Below are positions 10,996 through 22,963 of a stretch of 64,000 nucleotides of DNA, in pieces. The notes under the pieces were generated by a model. It had not been told where the DNA came from. It made no database searches and was given only the letters and a program-made list of their open reading frames with translations. The stretch's first letter is position 1. Each line of letters opens with the position of its first letter. The stretch covers positions 20,114 through 84,113 of the forward strand of contig JAWZYV010016594.1 of assembly GCA_038373885.1 (NCBI GenBank), in the 5' to 3' direction. The position numbers and the translations under genes are program-made. The stretch is from Cheiracanthium punctorium. Taxonomy: Eukaryota > Arthropoda > Arachnida > Araneae > Cheiracanthiidae.

Positions 10996-12189
10996 CCAAG
11001 ATAGTGACGTTTAGATGACGTTGATTATGTGCAGCCTAAATAGGGATGATGCCGTATTCTGAATTAATACATGTATCTAACTGAAATATAAAATATTTAA
11101 GTCCCATTGTCAAGTTTGACCTTCAGAGAATAAAGATCAGTAAGTACAGCTTGAAAGTAAAATTTCATAACTTTTCATTCATACCTTTTTAAAAAATCTT
11201 GTGGGAAAGTGTAAAAATCAGAAAATGAGAAAATCAAGTTCCTTTACACACCCTTTAAAGGGAAATTCCATATTAGCTTTTATGCTTTTAATTCCTAAGG
11301 GCATAATTTTGTTCGATTTTGACGCAGCTTGTTTTAAAATATTCTTAAAAGTCTGAATTATTTTTTTTGAAATATCGAATTTTCGGATGTCTAAAAGTAC
11401 TATGACAAGCTTAAGAGTGCAATAATTTGAGAAATTGTTAACATTAAATCTTTTCCTTCGACTGCTAATACGCAAATGCATGTGTGTGCATTAGCTGGTT
11501 AATAAAGACACAAATTCAATCTTTTGCAAGCAAGCTACACTGCACAATAATAATGAATTATATAATTAGTATCATTCTCATTGAAATTTTGCTTGCTCAA
11601 AGGTATTTCAGATGCACATTTTGCGGTATTCTGGAACTCTAATATTAGTATTTATATTTATTAATTGTGCAAAATCGTTACAAAACACATGTCTGTAAAA
11701 ATAAAGTGAAGAACATTGTATGTTGGTTTTATTACTTTATCCCCTAAAAATGGTAAATCCTGTTTCATTTTTTGGTATTTAAAGCTGCCTGCTTTATCTT
11801 GTTTACGTACGTTATCAACACCGCTAGAGAGGCTATACTGAATTTCAGAAAAAAAAGAAACATTTCGAGTAAAGTTCAGAATATTTACGAAAGAAAATTC
11901 GAAATTATAAATCCTGATATTTCCTCAAGGTATTATATTCAGACTGCTGTCCCCTCTGAAAGCGTTATTTAAACATAATCGATATTTAAATTTCAGACAC
12001 ACCTCTTCTGAAATTTATTTTTTTTAAAACAGGAACAGCTATTTTCTTTTGCAGAAACACCTGTCGAAGAATTTCTTATACATTTAACTATTATAATCTG
12101 TTTATAAGTAAAAGTTCTTTCCAGTAAACGTACTGGGAAGAATTTTGAACATTTAAATTTCGAATAAAAAAGGACAGCTTTATTGCCTC
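10996..12189. other. No recognisable gene
   Basis: The frames at 11218-11481 (minus) and 11772-11972 (plus) have no recognisable motif. The sequence is AT-rich with no family repeat identified. Confidence 0.35.
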
Positions 12190-12480
12190 ATACATTAATA
12201 ATCCTGTTAAATATGTCGTAAATTTAATGTTGCATCTACAGCTTAAGTAATTTAACTATATTTTCTTCTTTAATTACAGAAATTATTTTATCCTCGAGTT
12301 TCCCCTTAAAAGACATCAACTTAATGCATCTTGGAATCTTTGTTTACAAGGTGTGAGAAAGAAGCTTTTATGATGGTATCTAATAATGAGTTTCATAAAA
12401 ACTATTGGTGCTGGATTTTTAATAACAAAAGAACAAATTTTTTTGTTGCAAAATAAGATGATTTCATGTGTTATTTAAAG
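12190..12480 (+). repeat. Set-1 degenerate segment, copy 1
   Basis: This contains AATCCTGTTAAATATGTCGT, AAATTTAATGTT, GTAATTTAA and a TCTTTAATTACAGAAATTAT block followed by CTCGAGTTT, AAAAGA and TTTACAAGGTGTGAGAAA. The same order of blocks recurs around 15.4, 18.2 and, in part, 19.3 kb in the same orientation. The TTTAATTACAG sequence looks like a 3' splice site, but the following frame is not conserved between copies. Confidence 0.55.
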
Positions 12481-12822
12481 TTCTTCTGTTTGTTGAAGTT
12501 TATGTTATATAACGAAGGCATTATTATTTTATTATCCATGATAGTGAAAGTTTAACTAAACGAAAGGTATCTATCGATATATATGTATTTATATAAGTCT
12601 TATAACATCTTCGAATTACACTTCTTTTATAAGCAACAAAGAATTTTTCTCGCATTAAAAAAAATAACTCAAGAATTACTTGAAAATATATTTTAAAACC
12701 TTCCCTACACACAGTCGTTTAATTTGATATCATTAAACATTTTATTTAATAGAAATATATTTTAATAATATTTTCTTTCAATATTTTTGCAAATGGATGG
12801 CACATTCGTCCTTACTAAATTC

Positions 12823-13268
12823 GGGCTGTTTTATTATGGGAGCACTTATTAAGCTGCAAAACTTAATGACTATGAAGGGACGGACAATCGAACAAACAAG
12901 GTCCGTGGTAGCTCGGTGATTAAGACTGGTAGCCGGAATTCTGAGGGCTCGATTCCAACGTACCACTGAAGACTACCGTGCACATGGAGTGTACGTTAAA
13001 TACTAGTTTCCAAAAGTCCCTTTGGTGGTCGTCAGCAGCTTCCGAGGAGTGATGGTATTCGTAATTCTCTCCTTATGAAGAGGATTCAATTTGCGTTGGA
13101 AAACTCGAGGATGCACGCATGTAGCTCTAAATGACGCATTCGGTGGCTTGGGTTCTCCTGGCAAACAAACAAACAATTAAAAAACCAAGCCCAAAACGGG
13201 AGTCGCACCCGGACCCATGCTCATAGAGAGTGGTGTACTAGACACTATACACTCCGGAATGGCAGCGC
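12823..13268 (-). repeat. SINE-1 copy split by SINE-F
   Basis: The 3' body (TTATTATGGGAGCAC and ATGAAGGGACGGAC on the plus strand, 12,823-12,898) and the tRNA-like head (13,187-13,268) are separated by a SINE of another family. On the minus strand the head shows GGGTGCGACTCCC, close to an RNA polymerase III B box, and GTATAGTGTCTAGTA, a possible A box. Rejoining across the insert gives the same order as in the unbroken copy at 36.9 kb. Confidence 0.6.
12900..13186 (+). repeat. tRNA-derived SINE, family F
   Basis: The head reads GGTAGCTCGGTGATTAAG (A-box-like) and then GGCTCGATTCC (B box) at about 36 bp spacing, as in a tRNA gene. The body is unrelated to the other SINEs here, and the copy ends in an (AAAC)n tail. 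It looks full length at ~285 bp. A head of this kind would be transcribed by RNA polymerase III and mobilised by a LINE. Confidence 0.75.
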
Positions 13269-13284
13269 AAGAAGCAAAAAAATC

Positions 13285-13875
13285 GTGGCTCTCCAACAAC
13301 TGACATTGAGACAGAGCTCGTTCAGGAAGGCTGTTGTCCTATCTGATTCGACTTCAGCAATACAGGCCATCTCCTCTTACCAAGAGTGTAAGAGCATGTG
13401 TGTTCAAAAGTGTCAGGAAGTCTTAAAACAACTTTCCCACAGTATATATTTTCAATGGGTACCTTCACACTGCGCAGATATGCTTTCCAAAAAGGAGGCT
13501 GCGGTTCTCCAAAAGCCGAAAACGAGTGCAAGCCGCCATTCTATTAATCTTCTGACATCACTCACATATCAAAAGACTTTTAGAGATTTTGCCACTCGGG
13601 CTTGTGATGGTAAGCCTTGGGGTTTTCTCTCAACAAACCTAGCTTTTTTTCCTGACCACCCGCGAACAGTTGCGGTGGCTTCTTTTAGACTTTTGACGGG
13701 GCATGACTGTCTACAGAATCACTTATTTTGCAGTGGACTAGCTGGTTCGCCGTTCTGTGTTTTATGTGATAGTGGACGGCCAATGAAGGCAGAAGATATG
13801 GACGAGTGTGAACCACTGACGGATTTTTCTAGTAGATTTCAGCTCTATTGGCAGGCTAGGAGTTTAATGGCCTAA
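13285..13875 (+). pseudogene. Non-LTR retrotransposon RNase H and C-terminal fragment
   Basis: The frame of ~196 codons is the end of an ORF2-type polyprotein. It starts inside the RNase H domain: VVLSDSTSAIQAI near residues 17-29 holds one catalytic Asp. FQWVPSHC near residues 56-63 is followed directly by ADMLSKKEAA. In intact relatives a GNE-containing loop with another acidic residue lies between SHC and AD, so ~8-10 residues have been deleted. The tail HDCLQNHLFCSG and CVLCDSGRP, and a closing DECEPL, match the Cys/His-type C-terminus of Jockey/X-like elements. No reverse transcriptase lies upstream. This is a 5'-truncated, dead copy. Confidence 0.75.
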
Positions 13876-15399
13876 CGCCCAATGTAACTGGCATTTCACG
13901 GCATTTGCGGTATGAGCAAATAAGTGCCCGCTAAGTGGGGGAGGGGGGTTATGTTCCGCCAAGACGATCCGAAAAATACCCCTTGAACTGAGATATCCGA
14001 AATAAGATTCACGAGGTTAAGCTTGGAGATCTATTCTGCCCCGGTTGTTCCCGAAAAAGTCTATGGTTAGCTGCTGACTGTGTAGAATCAGAAACTTGGT
14101 TATCGACTGTGCTAACAACTTCGGGGGTCATCGGGAGGTCGTTCAGCCAATCACAAGAACCCCTTGAATCTCTTCCTTAAGACTCCACCTCAAATGACCT
14201 CAAAGCTATGCAGAGTTAACCATCGTCGATTTTTAACAACCGGGGGAGAATGAGCTCTTGGAATAGAACTCGGAGCCAAGGTTTGATAGAATGGCCTGTT
14301 AGTCTGTATCTCTGATGAAAATATACTAGTTTTTGTATTTTCTTGGAAGCGTAACCTAGGATTCACGATGAATTAAAATAGAAGCAGGCATATCAAATTT
14401 ATATGTAACGAATTTGATTTGCTTTTGCGTAGCTGTCAATGAAGACGCCAAATCAGATTTCAGCAATGCTTATAAAAACGAAACTTTTCGATAATCAAGA
14501 CTTAGGTCTTCAGAATTGTGTATATGGGGCATTCTACGGCAGTAAAAGAGCTGAAGATGATTTTTTTATGACTTAATAGTTAAAAATAAAGTTAATGCAA
14601 TTTTTTCAGCATTATAGCATGCGTGATAGGATTATACATTTTTCTTTTCAAATATACCTAGTTAAATACTTGCCATTTAGTCATGTAAGAGCTGTTCCTG
14701 ACTTAAATTCTGTTAACTGAAATGTTACGTTAGGCACGTGAAATATGTTACTTGTTACATTAGTCACACCAAAAGTAATCAGTATTTTCCGAAAATTCAA
14801 AATAAAACTATTATGTCCTTCGTAATGTCCTTATGATACGTAATTGCAAAATTCAAACATTTATGTTTTAGTTTTAAATTAATACACCATTGAAAGCATT
14901 TTCATTTTTAGTTACAAATACGATTTTAGTCACATTGAAATTTCGCAATATCTTTATTTGCCTGTTTTATGTGATATATTATTTTGTATTTGCTCAAAAA
15001 GCATTAATTTGTGTTATTCATTGCATCTGTTATCGTTCCTTTTCGCGATACTATATTTTTCTTTTAATACCTTTACAATTTTAAAAAACGATGAGAATAT
15101 AATTGTGTTCAGTTTCATTATATACTGGTATTTTTTTTTTAAACGGAACCTCTTTTTTAAGTGATTAGAGTATATAGGGAATTGCTTTAGCACTAACTAA
15201 ATTTTTTTTCGTGTTTTAAGACGCTGCGCGGTATCATTTATTTATTGCCGCAGATTGTATTAAGACTAAATAATGTATATTAAGCACTTAACAATGCACA
15301 TTTTTCTACCAAAGGCACATTTATTTTTTACTTTATCTCCATGAATAAATAAATTTGTAGTTTTTTTTTCTTTTTAACTAAAATTAAATGTTCTTGTTT
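13876..15399. other. LINE 3' flank then AT-rich DNA
   Basis: From 13,876 to about 14,330 the sequence is less AT-rich than its surroundings, includes a GTGGGGGAGGGGGG run near 13,936, and may be the LINE 3' untranslated region or another transposon remnant. From 14,330 onward it is AT-rich with only short unrecognised frames, such as the hydrophobic Phe/Tyr-rich one at 14890-15084. Confidence 0.4.
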
Positions 15400-15640
15400 T
15401 TCAGAGATTAATCCTATTAAATGCGTCATAAATTCAATGTTTTGAGCTAAGTCTTAGCAATTTAAGACTCACGTGTTTCTTAATTGCATAAATTAGTTTA
15501 CACGAGCAGCGTTTTCAAAAGAGATCAACTTTAGAGTACTGAAATCATTCACTATATAAGACTGAAATATTTAAAGGATTGCATGATAAAATTAAAAGGA
15601 TTTATAAGTAATTATTTTTTTTAATGCAGGAAGTGAATAG
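15400..15640 (+). repeat. Set-1 degenerate segment, copy 2
   Basis: AATCCTATTAAATGCGTCAT at about 15,410, then AAATTCAATGTTT, GCAATTTAA and TTCTTAATTGCATAAATTAG match copy 1 block by block but with many substitutions. It lies ~3.2 kb downstream of copy 1 in the same orientation. Confidence 0.5.
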
Positions 15641-15736
15641 GAATCTTCGTTTAGTGTAAGTGACGTAGTAATATTTTATGTACATTGCATATGCAATCAA
15701 TAAATGGTTTTAAATATTTATTTGTGATGTGTTAAG

Positions 15737-15912
15737 GCAAAAGTACACGAGGTATACTTGTGTAGTGGAAATCTGGGTGCCTTGGGTGGAGGACTTTTTA
15801 AGGAGTTCTACCGCATATACACGTTATATCCGGAGAAAATCGCCCAAAACTCAGCCCGTTACAGCCTGCGGTAAGCTAGAACATTCACACTTCAGCTGTC
15901 GACCGTGTTCAG
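15737..15912 (-). repeat. SINE-E copy, diverged
   Basis: In minus orientation, the blocks GGTGCCTTGGGTGGAGGAC, TTTTTAAGGAGTTCTA, CACGTTATATCCGGAGAAAA and CACACTTCAGCTGTCGACC follow the order of the better copy at 44.2 kb. The promoter end lies at the right and is poorly preserved. Confidence 0.6.
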
Positions 15913-17269
15913 TATATATTTATTTGAACTAAAACAGTTTAAATCTTGTTCTAAGTGGTACGACATTAATAAATGACAGTCGTTCTCTGAATTCAGTTTG
16001 AGTACTGCGACTGTCTTTCTGCATTAAAACTTTTAAGAAACTATTATTTGGTCATTTTTAACCGTTATAACATGAAACTTATTTTTGGGAGGGGGAGGGT
16101 GGGGTGGCATGTAAATTTATTAGCTTTGTTTGAACTGACTGAGAGGATGTACCAATAGCTTCAGTAATTTGTTTATAAATGTTTGAATCAAAGTTAACCT
16201 ACATAATTTAAACATTTTTAAGTAGAAGAATATAACTACAAACAATAGTGTAAAAATTAAGGGTACATTTATCATCTTCCAATTTGTAATTTCAAAAATT
16301 ACACTATCTGAAATGTAATTTAATTCATTTTTTTAGACATTTTTGAGTTCTTAAACAATGACAAGCTGTGTTTTCCAAAAGTATGATTTTGAAGTAATAA
16401 TTTATAAAAAACTGCTTTTTTAAGAGTGACTTTCTGGAAATGTAACGTGTTCATAATTAATGATTGTAATTATAATTATTTTAAATGTCGTTTTACTCTG
16501 TTAAACATTTTAAACTGCAATATAATTAATCTTAAATTAAAAAGATAAAATACACTTTTAATTAGTTTCCCAAAATGTGTTTAAGGATACGATTGTATGA
16601 TATCATTTTATTTCTGCTCAAATAATTATTATTAAGTGAAAATAATTTTTAAATGAATTCCAAATATACAGCGTACTGTGGAATTCTCCAGAGTGCAGCA
16701 ACGGCAAATCGCAGGAGATATCGACGCAAAAGTATGTCACGAACGAAAAATAGTCTCATTAATTTATAATATGTGTTGCTCGCAGACTAAAAGTCCTGTT
16801 GGTTTCAAACAACAAAATATAAAGAAGTTAGAGTAAAAGACGATTTATTATAATAATCATAAAGATTGTTTTTTTCTCTAAATTTGACTTCTTTTTACTT
16901 ATATTTATTAAAATGAAGTATGAAAGTATTTCATTTATTTGCTGAAATAAAGTAATTAAAAATTACTTTGATCAATTTTTATAACGATAAATTGTATCAG
17001 TTTGCACTGATATATAATACTTTTACTGAAAATAATTTTACAGTGTATTTAAGAAATTTTGCTGTGCGTGACTAACCGCACGCGAAGGTAATATTTTTTT
17101 TTATAATTTCGCAATATTGTAACAAAATTTAATGTAACGACGAGTTCGTTTTTTGAGTAATAGTTACAGTGATGAATTTAGTACAAAAGGTAATTCGGAT
17201 AAATACTGTTAAACATAAATGAACACTATAATGTCATTTGTATTATAGATTATATAATAAATATCCTGC
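15913..17269. other. AT-rich, no recognisable gene
   Basis: Apart from the G-rich motif at 16,087 nothing could be identified. Several TAATTATAATTA-type palindromic AT tracts occur near 16,450-16,640. Confidence 0.35.
16087..16104 (+). other. G-quadruplex motif
   Basis: GGGAGGGGGAGGGTGGGG contains four G-runs of three or more with one-base loops, the strict G4 pattern. It stands out in an AT-rich background. Any regulatory role is unknown. Confidence 0.85.
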
Positions 17270-17445
17270 GCTCACGTGATGTAGTGGCAAAAAAAATCAT
17301 TCTATCGCACTTTGGGTCTGGGTTAGATATCCGGCTTGGTCTTGGATGTTAACTTGCCCATCCCTTCATAGAGGGTAATGTTGGCCGCCCATTGTGTTGG
17401 CCGCCTTATTGTTGGCCTCCCATAATAAAATGGCCGGAAATTCAG
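17270..17445 (+). repeat. SINE-1 copy
   Basis: The head has GATGTAGTGG (A-box-like) and GGGTTAGATATCC (degenerate B box). The body has CATCCCTTCATAGAGGG and ends CCATAATAAAATGGCC. Between them the word GTTGGCCGCC occurs twice and GTTGGCCTCC once, indicating a small internal expansion not seen in the other copies. Confidence 0.65.
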
Positions 17446-18149
17446 AGGAAGGATTCTTTTAGTGTACGGGACAGCTTTATGATACTTAATTTCCATTGTA
17501 AAAGTCTATGAACAGCTATAGGAAAAATTTAAAAAGTATTGCTAAATTTACATTTATGCGTTTCAATGAAAATCCCATCTTTATTTAAAGCAACGTTGGA
17601 ACTCGACGTTTAATTCTATAGAATATTTTAAATTAAATAAGAAGTCTGAAGATATGAGAAGTTTTCTGTCTGAAGTGAGAAAAATCTTTATTGTCATCTC
17701 ATATTCTTAAGCATAGCATGTAAGCTAGGTAATTAAAGATCTGAACACATTAACTGAATTTCTGTTCCACTAAGCTTTTTTTAAAGCAGTTCATCGATAA
17801 GAAATTGATTAGAATTGAAGACTTATATTACAATAAGAATATTTAGTTTATGCAGAATTCTTAAAAATATCGTCGCTTATTTCATTTCTTATCTCTTCTT
17901 TCTGATCAAAGAAAAAATCTGAAGTCAGCGTAAACTTAGTTAAAAATTTATCGATTCATTTTCAAAAACTTTGCAAGTATACCTTGTAAAAAAAATTGAT
18001 TTTTCCTTTTCTCAGTTCCAATTTTATAAGTTTTTAAAAATCTCTTTGAATTTTGTTGTGAATTATTTTATAACATGACACATCACCATTTCCTTAATCG
18101 TCTTCCAGTTGATTGTTCAAAAATGAACAATAAAAAATTCTTTATTCGT
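17446..18149. other. No recognisable gene
   Basis: AT-rich sequence with no supported frame, repeat family or RNA gene. Confidence 0.35.
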
Positions 18150-18450
18150 TTCACACATCAGTAATCTTGTAAAATTTATCGTAAATTTAATGTTTCGTCG
18201 AATATCAAAGTAATTTAAGAGAACTCAATCCTTTAATTACAGAAATTATTTCGTCCTTGAGTTTCTATTACAAAAGATCTACTTAAGATGTCAAGGAAAC
18301 TCTGTTTACAGGGTGTAAAGAAACAACAACATTTATAACGACATGTAGTGAACTTCCTAAAAACTACACATGGTACATTTTCAACAACTAAAGAAAAATA
18401 AAAAGCTTCATTTACAAAATGCGATTATTTAACACCTTGTTTAAAATTCA
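18150..18450 (+). repeat. Set-1 degenerate segment, copy 3
   Basis: AATCTTGTAAAATTTATCGT, AAATTTAATGTTTCG, GTAATTTAA, CCTTTAATTACAGAAATTAT, TTGAGTTT, AAAAGA and TTTACAGGGTGTAAAGAAA reproduce the blocks of copy 1 in order over ~280 bp. This is the closest partner of copy 1. Confidence 0.55.
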
Positions 18451-19294
18451 TCCGCTGGTTGGTGTTTTACAGTACATAAATAAACGATTTTTTTTGCAGT
18501 TTTTATTACAAAAAATCAAATAAAAAATAACTGAAATTTATTGTCTCATAATTTTGTTAGTAAACGCGTAAAGCATTTGAAATAGCCGGGGGGAAAAAAT
18601 GAAATATATATTTTTTCATCTTTAAACTATTTTATCGTTAAAAAGTACACTGTTATATATTCATAAACATTAAATGTATTCACATATTTGTTAAATAAAA
18701 AAACGAAATAAATAAAAGAAAAAGTTTAAAAACACTTCGGATTGAATTACTAGCGTGTAATGCTAAGTTTAGATTTTGTCATATTTCTGCAGCATCATTA
18801 AGTTAATTGAAATATGCGCTAGAATTTGAAATATCAGTTTTATGAACATTTACTGGGTCATACAAAATTATCTTGAATATATATTGCACCAAGGTATGGT
18901 TTCTTCGTAAAAGAAAAAGAAAAACAGCTGAGAAAGTATTCCAATTACATTCTAAAAGTAAGAAAACTTTCTACGTGAGTTTTCAAGGATTTTTCGAATT
19001 TTTCTTCGGTGACATCATAAAATTTAAATGCAGCAGTTCATTCCACGAATTTAACTGACTTACTTGGGTGGATAGAATACTTTTTGAGTACTTCCCTGAA
19101 AAATATATAGCAAAATAAACACTACGGTTCGCTTTTAAGTGCGTTTTATAAACTATATTTGCTCCTCAAGATCCAGTAAAATTGATCAATCCTGGTATAA
19201 ACTGCCCTACTTAGCACTTAAATCGCTCACGTTTTTCGGCCAAAATTACTTAAAGTTCCTGCTTTGCAAAAGTTCACGATTCTTTTTTTTTATC

Positions 19295-19410
19295 TTAAAA
19301 AATTACCTCTTTTAAATGCGTCATTTATTTAATGTCGTTTAGTAAACTTTCGTAATTTAAGAATTATCGTTCTTTAACTGCATGAATTATTTTGATTGGG
19401 TTGCACTTTA
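19295..19410 (+). repeat. Set-1 degenerate segment, copy 4 (partial)
   Basis: TTTAAATGCGTCATTTATTT, AATGTCGTTTAGTAAAC, GTAATTTAAG and TTCTTTAACTGCATGAATTA match the first half of the segment. The downstream part is not recognisable. Confidence 0.45.
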
Positions 19411-20112
19411 TAAGTAGATAGACTCTGGAGCTTCTGGCCCTTTCTCTTTATAGCCCTTAAAAATGCAAACGGTTTTACAAGATAAGTTCGAAGAATTTAA
19501 AATGAATTGACTTCGTTAAATTTAGTAAATTCTAAGAAAATTTTATTATCTGCTAAAAGTAATTATAGTAATAGTATTAAAGCATAAAAATTATCTGTAA
19601 ATTAAGTTGTAAATAATATTTTTTTACGTAAGTTAGTAAAAGTTATTCTATTTCCTAATCAATAATTATAAAAAATAAGATTAGATAAATATGTTTTTTT
19701 GCTCTTCCCTTTTAAATATTTTTACATTGCAAAATTATTGTACATTTTCCTCAGTGTTATATGAATCCGTCTTATATGAACCCTTGTTATAGGGGACCTA
19801 CTATACATCATTTCTCTTGCCAAAAGTTCGTTACATTCAAACCGTCAAACTGTTGTGTTGCATCACTAAAGAGCGTTATAATCTAAAAAAAATTTTGCTT
19901 GGGTGAAGGCATAACTGGAGTTCTCCTAAACTACTCTGTCCGGTGGGAAATGATTCATGCGACCTCTCTTTTGCTATTTTTATGAAAAAGTTTTTTACTT
20001 TCCGAACATGTACTAAGGAAAATATTGTAATCATGAAAAAATTCGACTTCAATATTTTGGGTGTATTTACACGTTTTGAGGTCTCCTGAATTCATTTATG
20101 CTATTTTTACGA
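19411..20112. other. No recognisable gene
   Basis: AT-rich sequence. The only oddity is a TTATATGAA-type short direct repeat near 19,758-19,780. Confidence 0.35.
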
Positions 20113-20160
20113 GATGTATGTATGTATGTATGTGTGTGTGTATGTTTGTGTGTATGTGAG
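20113..20160. repeat. TGTA / GT microsatellite
   Basis: Four TGTATG-type units run into a (GT)n tract with interruptions. Confidence 0.9.
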
Positions 20161-20410
20161 TGAACACGGTAGCTCCTAAACGGTACATTAGATTGAACTC
20201 AAATTGGCTATATATGTTATGAAACACCGTCGCAAGACCGGTATTGATTTTGGTGTGAATAGGACTTACAGTTTTTCTACAGGACTACGACAAAGATTTC
20301 TTTTACATTATGGCCTATGGGGAGAAATTCTTGAAAGTGCGCTAACATTTAAACGGCCAATTCGATTGAGCTTCAATTTGGTATATATATTTGAATTATT
20401 CATCGATTAA
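20161..20410. repeat. Microsatellite-linked dispersed repeat
   Basis: Directly after the microsatellite, the block GGTACATTAGATTGAACTCA and the later block GGCCAATTCGATTGAGCTTC are related, and each is followed by AATTGG or AATTTGG and TATATAT. So the stretch contains an internal duplication of roughly 165 bp period. Repeats with a microsatellite edge followed by GAACACG and GCTCCTAAACG occur in many arthropod genomes; the family assignment is from memory. Confidence 0.4.
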
Positions 20411-22020
20411 AATTCATTTAAATGCTTGGTAATGATATTAATCGTAAGTGTTCGGAAAGTTGAGTGGAGTCACTCCAGATTTTTTTTTCTTGTATCGTGA
20501 TATAAAAAATACGCTTTTGAAAATCACAGTTTACAATCAGAAACAATGTCATAATGAAAAATCCTGAGGCTTTCCCACTTAAATATACTTTAAGGTTCAT
20601 TCTGGATACACTAAGACCCCTTAGCAATGAAGCCCTCTCCAACCCCTTACAGGTGTGCGAAATTAATCCAGTGGCGCAGCGTAGGTTTCTCCCATCCGGG
20701 GCAGATGCCAAATACGCCGCCCATATATAAACATATAACAGCATAACAAATCATAACCCAAAAAAATGTATTTTGGGCCAAGTTGTACCAAGTTGTATTT
20801 AGAACTTATTTTCTCTGATTTATAGATGTTTTTATACACATTTATGGTTTTATACAATGCTAAATTATCCAAATTACTAAGAGCACACATAGAAATCTTC
20901 CAAAGACATATTCCATTTCTTTTTTTTCTCCACCCCCTTTTTTTAATTCTGAACTCTGGTTTAACCTGTTCATTCTTATCCTAGAAAGTGTAACGCAAAG
21001 CTTGTGACTCGTGTTCCTTCTGAGAGCGGGTTCTCGAATACTCTGAGATCCAGGGATTGCGCCACATATATAAAATTCACAGGACAGGGGTTCTCAGTAT
21101 GATACTAACTACTTTGCGTCTCTACAAGCATAATATTTTTATTATTATTTGTGAGTACTTATTTAATATCAAAACCTTCTTTTGCTGGACCGTTTTTCGG
21201 AATAAATTAAAAATTACCATACTTTAAATTAAAACAGTTTAATTCAGTGAGAATTATCTATTTTTTAGATATTTTCAGTTCTATTTCTGAACTTTTGGGA
21301 TGGAGGGGGTTAGCCCCTTCTGTGGGTGCGTATATGAGATCATTCTTTAAACAAAAATTATCTCTCCTTTCATACAGAAAGAATGTTTGCACCGGACTAT
21401 GCGTATTTCATGAGTGCATGGGCTTCCATAACATAGGGCAGATGCCCCCCTAAACGTCGACATTTTAAAAACCTGCTGAACTTTATTAAATTATTTTAGT
21501 ACCAATGGCTTACGCAGGAGTGGGCATAGAAATCCCGGATCACTCCCAATTTTTTTTTAAACAATAACTGAAAGTTTCCGTGCCAAATATTTTTTTTTTG
21601 TTCCAAATAATACTTTAAATGATAAAAATGTGTAAATTCCTTTTCTTTATAAAAATATATTTTTGAAAAGGTGTATTTAAATAATTTGTTATTTATTACT
21701 CATATTTCGATTCTAGCTTAAAAAAAAGAAAAAGTTAAGTTCGGAATCCTGCTTAGGAACCACCCTGAAAAAGAATTATGATTGCACCACTATTTAGTAC
21801 TAAAATGTTAGAAAGCCCGAAATTAGCACCCCTTACTTACGTGCTTCTATTATAGAAATTGCTCCTCTATAAATACAGGAACACCCCCTTTCTACCGCGC
21901 CAAAAAATAAAAAAGTTCATCAACGCATAAGAACATACTATATACCGGATCTTATCCCCGCATTGTACGACCCATATCAATAAAGCAGCAGATACTGTAT
22001 CTATCTCCGTAACTGATATT
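20411..22020. other. No recognisable gene
   Basis: Several short frames (20418-20744 minus, 21247-21453 plus) have no recognisable motif. C-rich patches such as CACCCCC near 20,932 and AGATGCCCCCC near 21,440 interrupt the AT-rich background but match no family found elsewhere in the window. Confidence 0.35.
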
Positions 22021-22440
22021 GCGTCTGATCAGTAACGATAACGAAACATACATACGGATACTGTCAAACCTCATCTAAACGATACCATTCCGCTCGGCAC
22101 AAACGAAATGCAACCGCTTTACTAGCGCGCCTCTACACTACAAAACATACATACATACTACACTACGAAACATACTACAGCGCAATGAAGCATACTACTG
22201 ATCGAATGCCGAAACTCATTTTCCCCTTTAAACAGCCAGCCTTTATAATACTTCCGGTATCTAGTAACGGAACGAAACATACTACTACTTAAATACCGAA
22301 ACTCATTTTCTCCCTCCGGCAGTCTTGTATTCGAACTGCGAAGCTGGTCAATCCGAATGTAGTAACGATTCATATTCGAAAGTAGCAATTCGTTACTTCA
22401 AATCTGAGTGATTATCCACATCTCAGTAACGAATACACAC
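22021..22440. repeat. Degenerate direct repeats with GAAACATAC / AGTAACG words
   Basis: GCATACTACTGATCGAATGC then CGAAACTCATTTTC (22,190-22,223) recurs as ACATACTACTACTTAAATAC then CGAAACTCATTTTC about 88 bp later. The words CGAAACATAC and AGTAACG occur several more times. Near 22,360-22,435, AGTAACGATTCATATTCG and CAGTAACGAATAC add further copies. An old minisatellite or transposon end array is likely. Confidence 0.5.
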
Positions 22441-22963
22441 GGTTTGAAAGAGCTCTACTAGTCTACAACCACATTCTTAATTTTTCTGTACAAACTCCCA
22501 TTTCCACTTAAACCTGCCTGCTGAGTTTGATTCCTTTCGTAAGTCATTACTCTTGAATGCCATGATGATTTTTAAGCGTTTGTAAGTCTTCTCCAAATGA
22601 TTTTCGTGGCGTTTTTCCAAAGCTGTACAAAAGCTATTTCCTAGTCTACTAATTAATATGAACATTATATTCTAGCTGATTATGACATTGAGGAAACATG
22701 AACCTTCGAAGTCAAAAAAGTGTTTGTTTTATAAGCGTTCAGATAACACGCGAACAACTTCGGATCAAAAACCTAATTCAAGTTGAAATTTTTTCAGTGA
22801 GCTAAAATATTTGTAATTCATTATTTGAATGAAGTACAACGCTTGACTTTGATTGCTGTTTATTTGTTAATTAAAAATATTCTTAGTTAAAATAATGCAT
22901 ACAGGAAAAAAATTAGATATTTTATATGTTAACCACGTGAAAAAAATGATATTTTGAACATCT

